From Sharpea porci (GTDB lineage: Bacteria; Bacillota_I; Bacilli_A; Erysipelotrichales; Coprobacillaceae), in assembly GCF_009695655.1 (NCBI RefSeq), contig NZ_VUNM01000028.1:1-34163 (forward strand): 34,163 nucleotides of DNA, read 5' to 3'. The notes beneath the pieces are model-generated. The model was not told the origin of the DNA, ran no database searches, and worked only from the letters and a program-made list of their open reading frames with translations. Position numbers and translations under genes: made by a program. Shown here one piece after another: positions 25,080-33,903 of this stretch. How positions within the stretch are numbered: the stretch's first letter is position 1; each line of letters begins with the position of its first letter.

Positions 25080-25878
25080 AGTGTCACATCATTTTTTGAA
25101 GATATTACAGCTGGTATTAATCAAATACTTGAAGATGAAATGTGTCAGCTTGATATTAATATGCTCAATAGTATGCAATTGAGTGAAAATAATATCAATG
25201 AATTATTAATGAATATAAGGGCAGCAAGTTATAGTGGTTTAATTCTATTAGGAGCGGATATGCCTAAATCTTTCATTCAGGCCCTTCTTGTATTATCACT
25301 GCCAATTGTCCTTATTGATACGTTCTATGAGGACTTGCCATGTAGTGCCATCACCGTCAACAATCGTTTTGGTGGTGCTATTGCTGCAAATTATCTTGCA
25401 ACGAAATATTTAGAAGAACCTGGATATTTGCGTTGTCGTTATCGCGTTAAAAATTTTGATAAACGTATTAATGGCTTTATGGAAAGATTACGTGATGATG
25501 GCTGGTCAAGGCATAAAGTCGAAGTTTTTACCCTTTCACACACGATTGAGGGGGCAAAGGCCGATATGGAAAATATCATTAAAAAAGGCGAGCCTCTTTG
25601 TCGTGCTTATTTTGCGGAAACGGACATGATTGCTATTGGCGCCATCAAAGCACTTCAAGAAAATGGTTATCGCGTGCCTGAAGACGTGGCAATCATGGGA
25701 TTTGAAAATATTACACTAGCCCCACTCATTAATTCCAAAGCTTACAACAATTGATATCCCAAGCACCTATATGGGACAACTTGCTGCAGAAAAGATCCTT
25801 GAACTGCTTAAATATCCGACAAAGCATACTTCCAATACAAAAGTTTCTGTTTCTCTTATTGAAAGAGAATCAGCTTAA
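25080..25878 (+). pseudogene. LacI-family regulator, DNA-binding domain lost and frameshifted
   Basis: The sequence encodes most of the LacI periplasmic-binding-like effector domain: VTSFFEDITAGINQIL, SGLILLGADMP, LPIVLIDTFYEDLPCSAITV, then RINGFMERL and PEDVAIMGFENI. The N-terminal helix-turn-helix (about 60 residues) is absent: an in-frame stop lies at 25068-25070, just before homology begins. An extra T near 25733 shifts the frame. The downstream frame continues with PKLTTIDIPSTYMGQLAAEK to a stop at 25876-25878. The remains cannot act as a DNA-binding repressor. By position it once controlled the divergent GH5/mal genes. Confidence 0.85.
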
Positions 25879-25933
25879 TTTTCATAAAATGAATGAATAT
25901 TGACCAGGTTAGTGATATTGATTATACTTTATA

Positions 25934-26015
25934 TGCATGCAAGTAATTGCATGCAATGAGAGTTGGCTTATAGCCAGAAAATATCACCGTTTCTTAAGGG
26001 AGCGGTGATATTTTT
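25934..26015. terminator. Three stacked hairpins ending in a strong terminator
   Basis: In order: TGCATGCAA-GTAA-TTGCATGCA (25934-25955); TGGCT-TAT-AGCCA (25964-25976); and a 10-bp stem AATATCACCG/CGGTGATATT (25980-26012) with TTT after it. The last is an intrinsic terminator on the plus strand for the former LacI gene, and also works in reverse. The two extra hairpins are unusual for a plain terminator. Confidence 0.65.
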
Positions 26016-26023
26016 GTAATAGG

Positions 26024-26113
26024 GTAGACAGGAAATAATATCAATACTGAGATTAATTATTATTTCTATGCCTCCCGTTGCACCGTACGTACGGATCTCG
26101 TATACGGCGCTAC
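26024..26113 (-). ncRNA. Group II intron domains V and VI
   Basis: Domain V is GCGCCGTA...TACGGTGC on the minus strand (26110-26080). Its catalytic triad reads CGC where class IIA/IIB introns have AGC, as in class IIC ribozymes. Domain VI follows: GAAATAATA pairs with TATTATTTC, and the upper stem carries one unpaired A that could be the branch point. Confidence 0.75.
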
Positions 26114-26133
26114 ATTTATATGATAAATTCAAA

Positions 26134-27429
26134 CTAACTTAGATAGTAGTTAAGAGGATTGACCAACCCTGGTCTATCCTTTTTCTTAATGGCTAAAATC
26201 TTGGGACTAAGTAGAAAGTTGACAACATGACCATTGGCCTGTCTGTATAGACCTAGCCTAGTGTTTGCTACCGAGAATATTTGTTCATCTGTAAAGAGAA
26301 ATCCGAGTTTCTTATTCAGTTTCTGTAGATTAATATAAATCCTTTTTGGTTTCTTCCACTGTTTAAGAATAATAACTCTGATTTTATGGCGAAGCCATTG
26401 ACCAAAGGTGTCAATGAAGTATTTCATCACGCCTATTCGATAATAGTTAATCCATCCCATTACAATCTGATTGATTCTCTTGAATGTAACTGCAATTGGT
26501 CGTGCAATTCCTATCCTTCTTATGAGTTCTCTTCTACATTTGTCGTAGAGTTTCATCTTGCTCTGATTGGAAGGCTTGCATTTCCATTCACCATTCCTTT
26601 GGAGGTAGGTGAATCCTAGAAACTTGCTTTCGGGCGGTCTGACCACTTTGGTTTTAGTAGCACTGACTTTAAGAAATAGTTTTCTCTCTAGCCATGAAGT
26701 GACTGACTTCATTACTCTATTCGCGCTCATCTCGCTCTTAACGAAGATATTGCAGTCATCTGCATATCTTACAAAGCGTAGTCCTCTATATTCCAGTTCC
26801 TTGTCAAACTTATCTAAATAAACGTTAGAAAGGATTGGAGAAAGTGGACCTCCCTGAGGCACGCCGATTCTAGAAGGTTTTACTAAACCATCTTCCATAA
26901 TCCCTGCCTGCATGAATTTGCGAATAAGATGTAATGTTGTTGAGTCATTCACATTCTTTTCTCTAAGTATTGAGATTAACTTGTCATGATTTACAGTGTC
27001 AAAATATGCTTCAATATCTAAGTCTATAATCCAGTCATAGCCTTCATTAATGTATTCTAGAGTTTTCAGTACAGCCATCTGTGCACTTCTTCTTGGTCTG
27101 AATCCATAACTGAATTCACTGAATGAAGAATCTAGTTTCTTCATTAACACTTGTGCAACGGCCTGTTGAATAACTCTATCTACAACTGTAGGTATACCTA
27201 ATGGCCTTTTCTTGCCGTTAGGCTTTGGAATATAGACTCTCTTGACTGATTGGGGCTTATATTTCTTATTGAATATGGAGTATCTAATCTCTCTTCTATG
27301 CTTATAGAAATATTCATCAAGTTCCTCTACTGTCATCTTATCGACTCCAGATACACCTTTGTTTCTCTTGACCTGTAGGATTGCCCTATCAATATTTGTA
27401 TCGCTCAGTATTTCATCAATTAATCTCAT
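26134..27429 (-). CDS. ltrA: Group II intron reverse transcriptase/maturase
   Basis: A 431-residue intron-encoded protein. The reverse transcriptase fingers-palm spans about 60-260, with RPLGIPTVVDRVIQQA, FSYGFRPRRSAQMAV, GVPQGGPLSPILSNVYLD and the catalytic YADD (222-225). A maturase/thumb region (about 290-345, WINYYRIGVMKYF) follows. There is no HNH endonuclease domain, as expected for class IIC proteins, which prime from other DNA ends. AAAAGGAG lies upstream of the ATG. It splices the intron RNA and copies it into new sites. The frame is intact. Confidence 0.95.
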   Translation of the reverse strand: MRLIDEILSDTNIDRAILQVKRNKGVSGVDKMTVEELDEYFYKHRREIRYSIFNKKYKPQSVKRVYIPKPNGKKRPLGIPTVVDRVIQQAVAQVLMKKLDSSFSEFSYGFRPRRSAQMAVLKTLEYINEGYDWIIDLDIEAYFDTVNHDKLISILREKNVNDSTTLHLIRKFMQAGIMEDGLVKPSRIGVPQGGPLSPILSNVYLDKFDKELEYRGLRFVRYADDCNIFVKSEMSANRVMKSVTSWLERKLFLKVSATKTKVVRPPESKFLGFTYLQRNGEWKCKPSNQSKMKLYDKCRRELIRRIGIARPIAVTFKRINQIVMGWINYYRIGVMKYFIDTFGQWLRHKIRVIILKQWKKPKRIYINLQKLNKKLGFLFTDEQIFSVANTRLGLYRQANGHVVNFLLSPKILAIKKKDRPGLVNPLNYYLS

Positions 27430-27969
27430 GTCTGTGTTCTCCTTTTCATATCGTAAATTTATCTAGAACCGTTCCCTCTTCCTTCATCTCCACAGAATTA
27501 CGTTTTCCATTTATAAGATGTTTCCAATTTCGAACTATCTAGATATTGCTTTATGATGAGTGACATCATATAAACATTAGGTCCTTTGGTGCTGGTGAGA
27601 CACCTACTATGACCTCAGCTGACTCCTCACAGTGAGCTTTTTGTCGCACAACTTACCATCACTGATTTTAAAGATATTGGACTTCGTTGCCTGTGAGGCC
27701 TCCCGGGGTAATTCACTAATCCTGTTTCCTTCACAACGCCTTGATTTACTCTTTTGGTTTTACGTTCACCTTTAGGACTTCGGTTTGTCTAGCAACCTTA
27801 TCCACCATTTAGCCTTGTATCAAGTTTCTGTTCGTACGCTCAAAGGAATCGCTACACCACTTCCTTCACTCCTACCTTTATGGTATCGGCTTGTGGTTCA
27901 CTACACTTGGCGGTAACTACCTGTGATCGGACTATCTCCGACTGAATCAGTGCCATGCCCGGCACACTA

Positions 27970-27993
27970 GAAAAACAGAGTCCTACGACTCTG
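27970..27993 (-). terminator. Terminator of the sensor kinase operon and intron target
   Basis: Minus strand CAGAGTC-GTAG-GACTCTG followed by TTTTTCTA. The stop codon of the kinase is just upstream and the intron begins directly after the T-run. Confidence 0.85.
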
Positions 27994-27995
27994 CT

Positions 27996-29720
27996 TTATT
28001 TCTGATCTGGTCTTTTTTCATATTTGTGCTTAGGTAAGCGAATTGTGACAATTGTCCCCTGTCCGACAATACTTTCTATATGTAAGCCATATTCTTCACC
28101 ATAAAGCAATTTAATACGTTGGTTGACATTACGCATGCCATAGCCCTTGCTGTTTTGTGAAAGCATGGTATTGATTGTCTCTTCATCCATCCCTACACCA
28201 TTATCTTCAACCATGATATAGACATTCTCTTGATCGACTGTCGCATAGACTTTCAATACACCTTTACGATCTTCCAATAAATCAATCCCATGTCCAATCG
28301 CATTTTCTACAATTGGCTGAAGAATGAGATTAGGTGTTTCATAGTCCATAATAGCATCATCAATTTCGATATCGAGATCGAATTCATAATCATGCATCAT
28401 TTGCTGGATATCAAGATAGGCATTCATATTCTTGAGTTCATCAGCTAAGCATGTTGTATTATGGCCTTTATTAAGTGCTGTACGATAGAAATCAGAGAGG
28501 GCAAGAGTGATTTTTGAGATATCATTCTGGCCACTTTCAATCGCCATGAAGTTAATCATTGAGAGTGTGTTATAGAGGAAGTGTGGGTTGATTTGTTGCT
28601 GGAGAGCACGCATTTCATAATTCTTCTGGGCTAGTTTGCTTTCATAGACTTCTTCGATCAAGAACTTAATACGGTTGATCATATGGCCAAAGCCAGTTAT
28701 GAGTTGACCAATTTCATCCTGGTCCTTGCTTTGTACCATGACTTCAAGCTTTCCTTCTTCGACAAGCTTAATATTATTCTGCAAGGCTTCAAGACGACTG
28801 ACTATAAATTTACTTGTGGCCCATAAAGCAATAGCTGCTGCAATAATTGTCACAACCATGACAAGTAATAAGAAGTTTGCAGCTTCAGATAATCTTGCAT
28901 CCGATATATTATCGCGTGAGTGATAATAATAGACCTTCCAGTTTGTTTCTGTACTGTTTTTGTAGATGACATTATCTGCCTTACGTTTAACCATCCCTTT
29001 GACTTCATTAAAACTCAACATTTGAGATTCACGATCTTGATCAAATTTCAGCTTCTCATACAAGACATGATTATCTCCATCAACAATATAAGCCCCATAA
29101 TTATCACCACTAAAATTATTAAAACTCTTAAAGAGCTGATCATAATTCATCCTTATATAAAGAATACCAAGAATCCCTTTACGTTCAAGAGTAGGCATTT
29201 TACGGACATTAATGACTTCTTTCTTATCCTTATTAATAATCCATACCGGTGTATCGCTTTGACTAGCCTTCTTAAACCAGCTTTCGTTCTCAATTTGGGT
29301 AATAGGTGCAAGGGTGCTGCCATGTTGGACAATATCATCCCTGGCATAAATTGTCACCTGTTCAAGATCAGTATGAAAATTAGCCACTGACAACAACATA
29401 GGATCCAATGTCTTATCAAGTTCTTTATAGAAATCAAATTGATCATTCGTATCGTTGCTGACGATATTAGCGACTGTTTCATTGTAAGCGAGATAGTCTG
29501 AGAGGTTGTTGTAGACCTTAATGTTGCTGTCTAATGAACTGGTGGCAAGTTCAATAGTGTTGGAGGTACTTGTCTTAATTTGTTTGATTACAGAATCCTT
29601 GATTTGACTAAAGAAAAGTGTACCAATGAATATTAATGGAAAAAGCCCGATCACAAAATAGATCATGATGATCTTGTATCGGACTTTCATATTTCTAAAG
29701 AATTGGACAAACTTGTTCAT
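27996..29720 (-). CDS. YesM-type sensor histidine kinase
   Basis: A 574-residue membrane kinase. It has TM1 at about 18-38, an extracellular sensor region (39-280, double-Cache-like), TM2 at about 282-303 and a HAMP linker (304-356). The His_kinase domain has the phosphorylated His380 in INPHFLYN, and the ATPase carries N-box PIVENAIGHG (469-478), DNGVGM (506-511) and GYGMRNV (526-532). YesM kinases sense carbohydrates or their binding proteins and phosphorylate YesN-type partners. Its ATG overlaps the regulator's stop by one base (TAATG). Full length, no defects. Confidence 0.93.
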   Translation of the reverse strand: MNKFVQFFRNMKVRYKIIMIYFVIGLFPLIFIGTLFFSQIKDSVIKQIKTSTSNTIELATSSLDSNIKVYNNLSDYLAYNETVANIVSNDTNDQFDFYKELDKTLDPMLLSVANFHTDLEQVTIYARDDIVQHGSTLAPITQIENESWFKKASQSDTPVWIINKDKKEVINVRKMPTLERKGILGILYIRMNYDQLFKSFNNFSGDNYGAYIVDGDNHVLYEKLKFDQDRESQMLSFNEVKGMVKRKADNVIYKNSTETNWKVYYYHSRDNISDARLSEAANFLLLVMVVTIIAAAIALWATSKFIVSRLEALQNNIKLVEEGKLEVMVQSKDQDEIGQLITGFGHMINRIKFLIEEVYESKLAQKNYEMRALQQQINPHFLYNTLSMINFMAIESGQNDISKITLALSDFYRTALNKGHNTTCLADELKNMNAYLDIQQMMHDYEFDLDIEIDDAIMDYETPNLILQPIVENAIGHGIDLLEDRKGVLKVYATVDQENVYIMVEDNGVGMDEETINTMLSQNSKGYGMRNVNQRIKLLYGEEYGLHIESIVGQGTIVTIRLPKHKYEKRPDQK

Positions 29721-31240
29721 TATGCTTCACCTTGATTTCTATATTTCTGTGGTGAAATGCCATAATATTCCCTAAAGCTCTGACAGAAATATGAGACATT
29801 GGAATAACCTACTGCCACCGCAATAGCGACGATACGTTCATGGGTATTTTCCAGCATATCCTTAGCCTTCTCCATACGCACCCTTTTAATAAATTTGCCT
29901 AAATTCTCCCCTGTTTCCTTCTTGAAAATATGGGAGAGATAGCTAGGTGCAAGACATACCTGGTCTGCTAAGAAATCCACACTCAAATCTAAATTATAAT
30001 GATTATAGACATATTTCATAACATCTTTAATTTCACCATGACTTAGACTTTCTGATTTCTTAAATTCCTTTTCCAACAATACCACAAACTGATCCATAAC
30101 TTGCTTCATACTCTTAAAATCATTAGCACGATAGAATTTCACAATCATTTGATCCAATGCTTTTTCATCCGTATGTGTTAAAGCTTCATAAATATCCTTA
30201 ATCATTCCAGAGAATAAGAATTTAATATAATCATTTGTAAAGTCGTTGGAAGCATTATAGAGATCATAGAAGCTATTAAAGTCTTTACGTAAGCTATCGA
30301 TATCTTTGATATGAATATCATGTTTGACAAGATTAGTGAGTTTTTCAATATCTTCATAGGGTGAACCGTTAACTTCTTCAATCTCATCAAGTTCACTATA
30401 AATATGCTTATCAGGATGGTAATACATGCCTTCAAGCGTATCTTCGAGTTCTTCAATAACTTTGGATATCTTGCCAATATCTTCAATCTTTTGACTAATG
30501 GCAATATAGGCATTACGATGGTATTTCACTTGTACAAAGTTATAGATATCATGGGCTACTGCATTCAATTTCTCAATATCTTCTTCTTCAAAGAAAAGCA
30601 CGGACTGCGATAAGTTTAAATTTAGATATTCATATGTCAATCTTACATTTTCTTTTAACTTTTCTTCAAACTCTTCTACTTCTCCAAAGAAGTTTCCATC
30701 AAATTCCAAAAGCAAAACCCTTGTATAAGGGGGAATAAAGTCACTGAAGTTATGACCACTTAATTGTTTACGAATGACTTCTAATGAATTCCCGTTGACA
30801 AGGTTATAGAGAATATGTTCTTTTAAGAGTTCTTCATGGGCTTCTTCCTGTTTAGCTGATTCATGTAATTTATCGACTTCACCAATGACCTTTTTAATGG
30901 TTGTCTTGAATTCTTCAGGATTGACAGGCTTAAGAATATATTCAAGTACACCAAGGGATAAGGCATTCTTGGCATATTCAAAATCACTATAGCCTGAGAA
31001 TATGGCAATCTTTAAATTGGGTTGTACTTTTAATGCTTCCTTAATCAGTTCTATACCATCAAGAAAGGGCATTTTGATATCGGTCAATAAGATATCAAGA
31101 TGATGGTTCTGGATATATTGCAAGGCTTCTTTCCCATTTTTAGCCTCAATAATATCAAGTTCCTCATCCATCTGGTCAAGAAGGAAGTGTACGCCCTTCC
31201 TGCCTATTTTTTCATCATCCGCAACTAAAATACTATACAT
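29720..31240 (-). CDS. YesN-type response regulator (receiver plus AraC domain)
   Basis: A 506-residue regulator. The N-terminal receiver domain has acidic Asp8-Asp9, phosphoacceptor Asp54 (LLTDIKMP) and Lys104 (ILKPVNP). A long middle region (about 130-395) is of the YesN type. The C-terminal AraC helix-turn-helix pair (about 405-503) has VDFLADQVCLAPSYLSHIFK and the signature AIAVAVGYSNVSYFCQSFRE. It is phosphorylated by the co-encoded kinase and probably activates the nearby ABC transporter operon, though that target is inferred. AAGGAGT precedes the start. It begins 11 bases after the small membrane protein gene. Confidence 0.93.
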   Translation of the reverse strand: MYSILVADDEKIGRKGVHFLLDQMDEELDIIEAKNGKEALQYIQNHHLDILLTDIKMPFLDGIELIKEALKVQPNLKIAIFSGYSDFEYAKNALSLGVLEYILKPVNPEEFKTTIKKVIGEVDKLHESAKQEEAHEELLKEHILYNLVNGNSLEVIRKQLSGHNFSDFIPPYTRVLLLEFDGNFFGEVEEFEEKLKENVRLTYEYLNLNLSQSVLFFEEEDIEKLNAVAHDIYNFVQVKYHRNAYIAISQKIEDIGKISKVIEELEDTLEGMYYHPDKHIYSELDEIEEVNGSPYEDIEKLTNLVKHDIHIKDIDSLRKDFNSFYDLYNASNDFTNDYIKFLFSGMIKDIYEALTHTDEKALDQMIVKFYRANDFKSMKQVMDQFVVLLEKEFKKSESLSHGEIKDVMKYVYNHYNLDLSVDFLADQVCLAPSYLSHIFKKETGENLGKFIKRVRMEKAKDMLENTHERIVAIAVAVGYSNVSYFCQSFREYYGISPQKYRNQGEA

Positions 31241-31251
31241 AGATTGACTCC

Positions 31252-31746
31252 TTATAAATGTGTGTTATGTGGGTGTCTTGAAGCAATGGCTTGTTTTAAA
31301 GCTTCATCAGCCTGGATATAAAGACACTCATAGCTATTCCCATTGTTGAAAACTAAGGCATAAATATGATCTTCATTTAAACGTGAGAAATATTTCTTAG
31401 TTTTCATACGTTTATTCTGATAACGTTTATAGAAATCTTCATTAACACATGAAAAGTCAATAATCTTACTTAAATCATAACGTGCCATCTTCTTACGCTT
31501 AGCCTTATTAATAATACGATCAATCGCTAAGTCATCATCTAGGAGAATATACTCATATTCACATTTTAACGAACGTTTATAGAAATAGGCAAGTGCAATA
31601 GCCGCAATAAATACTGGTACAAGAATGGTCACAAATAAACTATAGAAGCCTAAAAGCACACATATAGCGACTAAAAAGGCAAAGAATACATGACTTCTCA
31701 CTTCAACATCTTTCTTAAAACTATATTCTACATAGACACTATTCAT
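31252..31746 (-). CDS. Small membrane protein leading the YesN/YesM operon
   Basis: A 164-residue protein with two adjacent hydrophobic segments (about 19-57: VFFAFLVAICVLLGFYSLF and ILVPVFIAAIALAYFY), followed by a basic, soluble C-terminal half. It looks like a domain-of-unknown-function family of Bacillota (possibly DUF6106), but I cannot confirm this. The start at 31746 is supported by GGAGGA eight bases upstream; an earlier in-frame ATG at 31770 has no such site. Co-transcription with the two-component genes suggests an accessory role in signalling. Confidence 0.75.
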   Translation of the reverse strand: MNSVYVEYSFKKDVEVRSHVFFAFLVAICVLLGFYSLFVTILVPVFIAAIALAYFYKRSLKCEYEYILLDDDLAIDRIINKAKRKKMARYDLSKIIDFSCVNEDFYKRYQNKRMKTKKYFSRLNEDHIYALVFNNGNSYECLYIQADEALKQAIASRHPHNTHL

Positions 31747-31770
31747 AAGTACATTCCTCCATACAATCAT

Positions 31771-31798
31771 ATTGTAACAAGTTATTTTATTTTATCAA
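31771..31798 (-). promoter_or_regulatory. Promoter of the small membrane protein-YesN-YesM operon
   Basis: Minus strand -35 TTGATA (31793-31798) and -10 TACAAT (31771-31776), spacer 16 bp. A nearby inverted repeat TTGATAT (31802-31808)/ATATCAA (31819-31825) may be an operator shared with the divergent debranching enzyme gene. Confidence 0.5.
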
Positions 31799-31840
31799 AT
31801 ATTGATATTATAAGACACATATCAATTTTATTAGATAGTG

Positions 31841-31869
31841 TTGTCAATAAATAAAAGAGATTTTATAGT
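31841..31869 (+). promoter_or_regulatory. Promoter of the debranching enzyme gene
   Basis: -35 TTGTCA (31841-31846) and -10 TATAGT (31864-31869) with the ideal 17-bp spacer. It overlaps the in-frame GTG at 31838, which argues against that codon being the start. Confidence 0.6.
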
Positions 31870-31897
31870 AATTATGATTATGAAAGTGAGTGATTTT

Positions 31898-33814
31898 ATG
31901 AAAATAATCAACCCCAAGATAAAAAACAATTGCTTTGATAATGAAGAATGGCTCCTCACCAATGGTATCGGTGGTTATGCCTACTCACCAGTCGCAACAC
32001 ACCATACAAAAGCCTATAACGGCTTACTGATTGCTTCCCTTACTCCTCCAACAATGCGCTATAACGTCCTCAATCAGCTTGATGAACGTGTTGTCATTGA
32101 TGGGAATTCCTATAGTCTTGAAAGCTATCAATATGATGATCATATCGAAGATCATACTGCCTACATCAAAGAAGTGATTGTCGATGATTTTGTCACTTAT
32201 CGCTATGAAATAGGCAATGTCCATATCGATAAAACCATCACCTTAGTGCATGGCGAGAATACTGTAGCCATTAACTATCATATCACAAGCCACAATCATC
32301 AAGTCAATCTTTTCTTCACACCCTACTTTTCACTAAGAGATCATGCTGCACGCAACAATAAAGCCACAATTCCATGTTTTAGTGTACATGAAAGACATCT
32401 TAACCTGCTTCCTTTAGATCACAAGGATGTCCTCATAAGAACTTATATGAATACGGGTGTCTTTAATAAAGAAACAAAAATCAAAGATAATCTTTATTAT
32501 GAATTTGATTGTGTAACTGGATATAAAGAACTTGATGCCTTATATTCACCAGGATATTACAATGTCATGATGAGTGACCAGGAAACAAAGGATATCTCTT
32601 TTGTCTGCACGCTTGATCAAGCTTCTCGTACAGCCCGTGAATATCTCTTTGATGAAGTGAAGCGTAAAGCTATGCTTGTCAATACAAAAGATCCTATTAA
32701 GGCAAGACTAGAAAAGATAGCTGATCAGTTTATCGTTAATAGAAGTTCGACAAAGAATAAAACGATTATTGCGGGATATCCATGGTTTTCAGACTGGGGC
32801 AGAGATACTTTGATTGCCCTTGAAGGCTTGACTTTAGTAACAAAGAGATTTGATGATGCAAAGAGTATTATTCATACATTTGCGAAAACGATACATCATG
32901 GACTTGTGGTGAATCTGTTTGAAGATGGGACCAATAAACCACGTTATAATACGGCTGATGCTTCATTATGGCTTATTCATGCATGTTATATGTATGAACA
33001 ATATAGTCATGATACAGATTTTATTACGAAAGAAATCTATCCTCATCTTAAAGAGATTATCTCTGCCTATATTAGAGGAACGGATCATGCAATCTATATG
33101 GATGATGATTTTTTGATTCATGCGGGTGACAATGAAGATCAGATTACCTGGATGGATGTCTATACCCATGGTAAAGCTATTACACCAAGACATGGCAAAC
33201 CGGTTGAACTGAATGCCCTTTGGTATAATGCTCTGATGATTATGGCTTATTTCAGTCATAAAACTGATCATGATGAAAGCTATGGCTTAATTGCCCAGCG
33301 TACAAAAAAGAGCTTTGCGGACAAATTCTGGTGTGAACAGACACAATGTCTCTATGACGTAATTGAGCCCAATGATGCCAGCATTCGCCCTAATCAGCTC
33401 TATGCATTAAGTTTGCCTTTCCCCGTACTTTCATTTGATCTTGGTAAGAAGATGTTGAAGGTGGTGGATGAAAAGCTTTATGCCAAAACTGGTATTCGAT
33501 CTCTTTCTTATGATGATCCACGCTATATTGCACATTATGAAGGCAATCTAGATAAACGTGATCTTGCTTATCATATGGGGACAAGCTGGGCTTATTTAAT
33601 GGGTCCCTATATTCGTTGTCATGTGCTTCTTGATGAAGATAAAAGTCAGGCAAGAGCATTATTACAGCCATTACTAGAAACACTTGATCATAACTGTATT
33701 AATGGTATCAACGAGATTTTTGATGGTGATGCACCCCATACACCTAGAGGAACTGTGAACCAGGCTTGGAGTGTTGGTGAGCTCTTAGTAGCCTATGAAA
33801 TATCAAGAAAATGA
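31898..33814 (+). CDS. Glycogen/maltodextrin debranching enzyme (amylo-alpha-1,6-glucosidase, GH133-like)
   Basis: A 638-residue enzyme that hydrolyses alpha-1,6 branches of glycogen or maltodextrins. The N-terminal beta domain (EEWLLTNGIGGYAYS near the start) precedes an (alpha/alpha) barrel. The barrel has the hallmark AGYPWFSDWGRDT, then YNTADASLWLIHA, and a C-terminal GINEIFDGDAPHTPRG-QAWSV block. No signal peptide, so it is cytosolic. The ATG at 31898 has AGTGAG seven bases before it and lies downstream of the predicted promoter; the frame opens earlier at GTG 31838. It is divergent from the two-component operon. It fits intracellular use of sugars brought in by the MalEFG-type transporter. 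Confidence 0.92.
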   Translation: MKIINPKIKNNCFDNEEWLLTNGIGGYAYSPVATHHTKAYNGLLIASLTPPTMRYNVLNQLDERVVIDGNSYSLESYQYDDHIEDHTAYIKEVIVDDFVTYRYEIGNVHIDKTITLVHGENTVAINYHITSHNHQVNLFFTPYFSLRDHAARNNKATIPCFSVHERHLNLLPLDHKDVLIRTYMNTGVFNKETKIKDNLYYEFDCVTGYKELDALYSPGYYNVMMSDQETKDISFVCTLDQASRTAREYLFDEVKRKAMLVNTKDPIKARLEKIADQFIVNRSSTKNKTIIAGYPWFSDWGRDTLIALEGLTLVTKRFDDAKSIIHTFAKTIHHGLVVNLFEDGTNKPRYNTADASLWLIHACYMYEQYSHDTDFITKEIYPHLKEIISAYIRGTDHAIYMDDDFLIHAGDNEDQITWMDVYTHGKAITPRHGKPVELNALWYNALMIMAYFSHKTDHDESYGLIAQRTKKSFADKFWCEQTQCLYDVIEPNDASIRPNQLYALSLPFPVLSFDLGKKMLKVVDEKLYAKTGIRSLSYDDPRYIAHYEGNLDKRDLAYHMGTSWAYLMGPYIRCHVLLDEDKSQARALLQPLLETLDHNCINGINEIFDGDAPHTPRGTVNQAWSVGELLVAYEISRK

Positions 33815-33852
33815 GTTTTCTTATATTTTTCTAAAATTTGTGATATGTCTTT

Positions 33853-33874
33853 AAAGCGCTAACATTGGTACAAT
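33853..33874 (+). promoter_or_regulatory. cre-like AAAGCGCT site followed by a -10 box
   Basis: TTAAAGCGCTAACA (33851-33864) resembles a catabolite-response element, and TACAAT (33869-33874) follows. It lies between two convergent genes, so it controls neither obviously. Confidence 0.35.
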
Positions 33875-33903
33875 CCTGTCTTTGACAGTTGTGCATATAA
33901 AAA

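Larger units (their letters stand above)
26018..27967 (-). mobile_element. Group II intron, class IIC-like
   Basis: A complete-looking ribozyme plus maturase retroelement. On the minus strand it begins GTGTGCCGGGC (27967 downward), the group II 5' consensus, and has about 540 bases of domain I-III sequence before the reverse transcriptase. It ends with domains V and VI. The 3' tip is uncertain by a few bases (26016-26021). Immediately 5' lies the sensor kinase's terminator (CAGAGTC-GTAG-GACTCTG-TTTTTCTA), the typical class IIC target. The element interrupts no gene. Confidence 0.88.

Noticed and set aside
27643-27649. GTGCGAC on the minus strand as the intron 5' end
   Set aside because: Only about 220 bases would remain before the reverse transcriptase, too little for domains I-III. 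The GTGTGCC at 27967 next to the terminator fits better.
31838-31897. GTG at 31838 as the start of the debranching enzyme
   Set aside because: A consensus promoter (TTGTCA, 17 bp, TATAGT) lies inside this segment, and the first 20 residues do not resemble the family. ATG at 31898 has a usable ribosome binding site.
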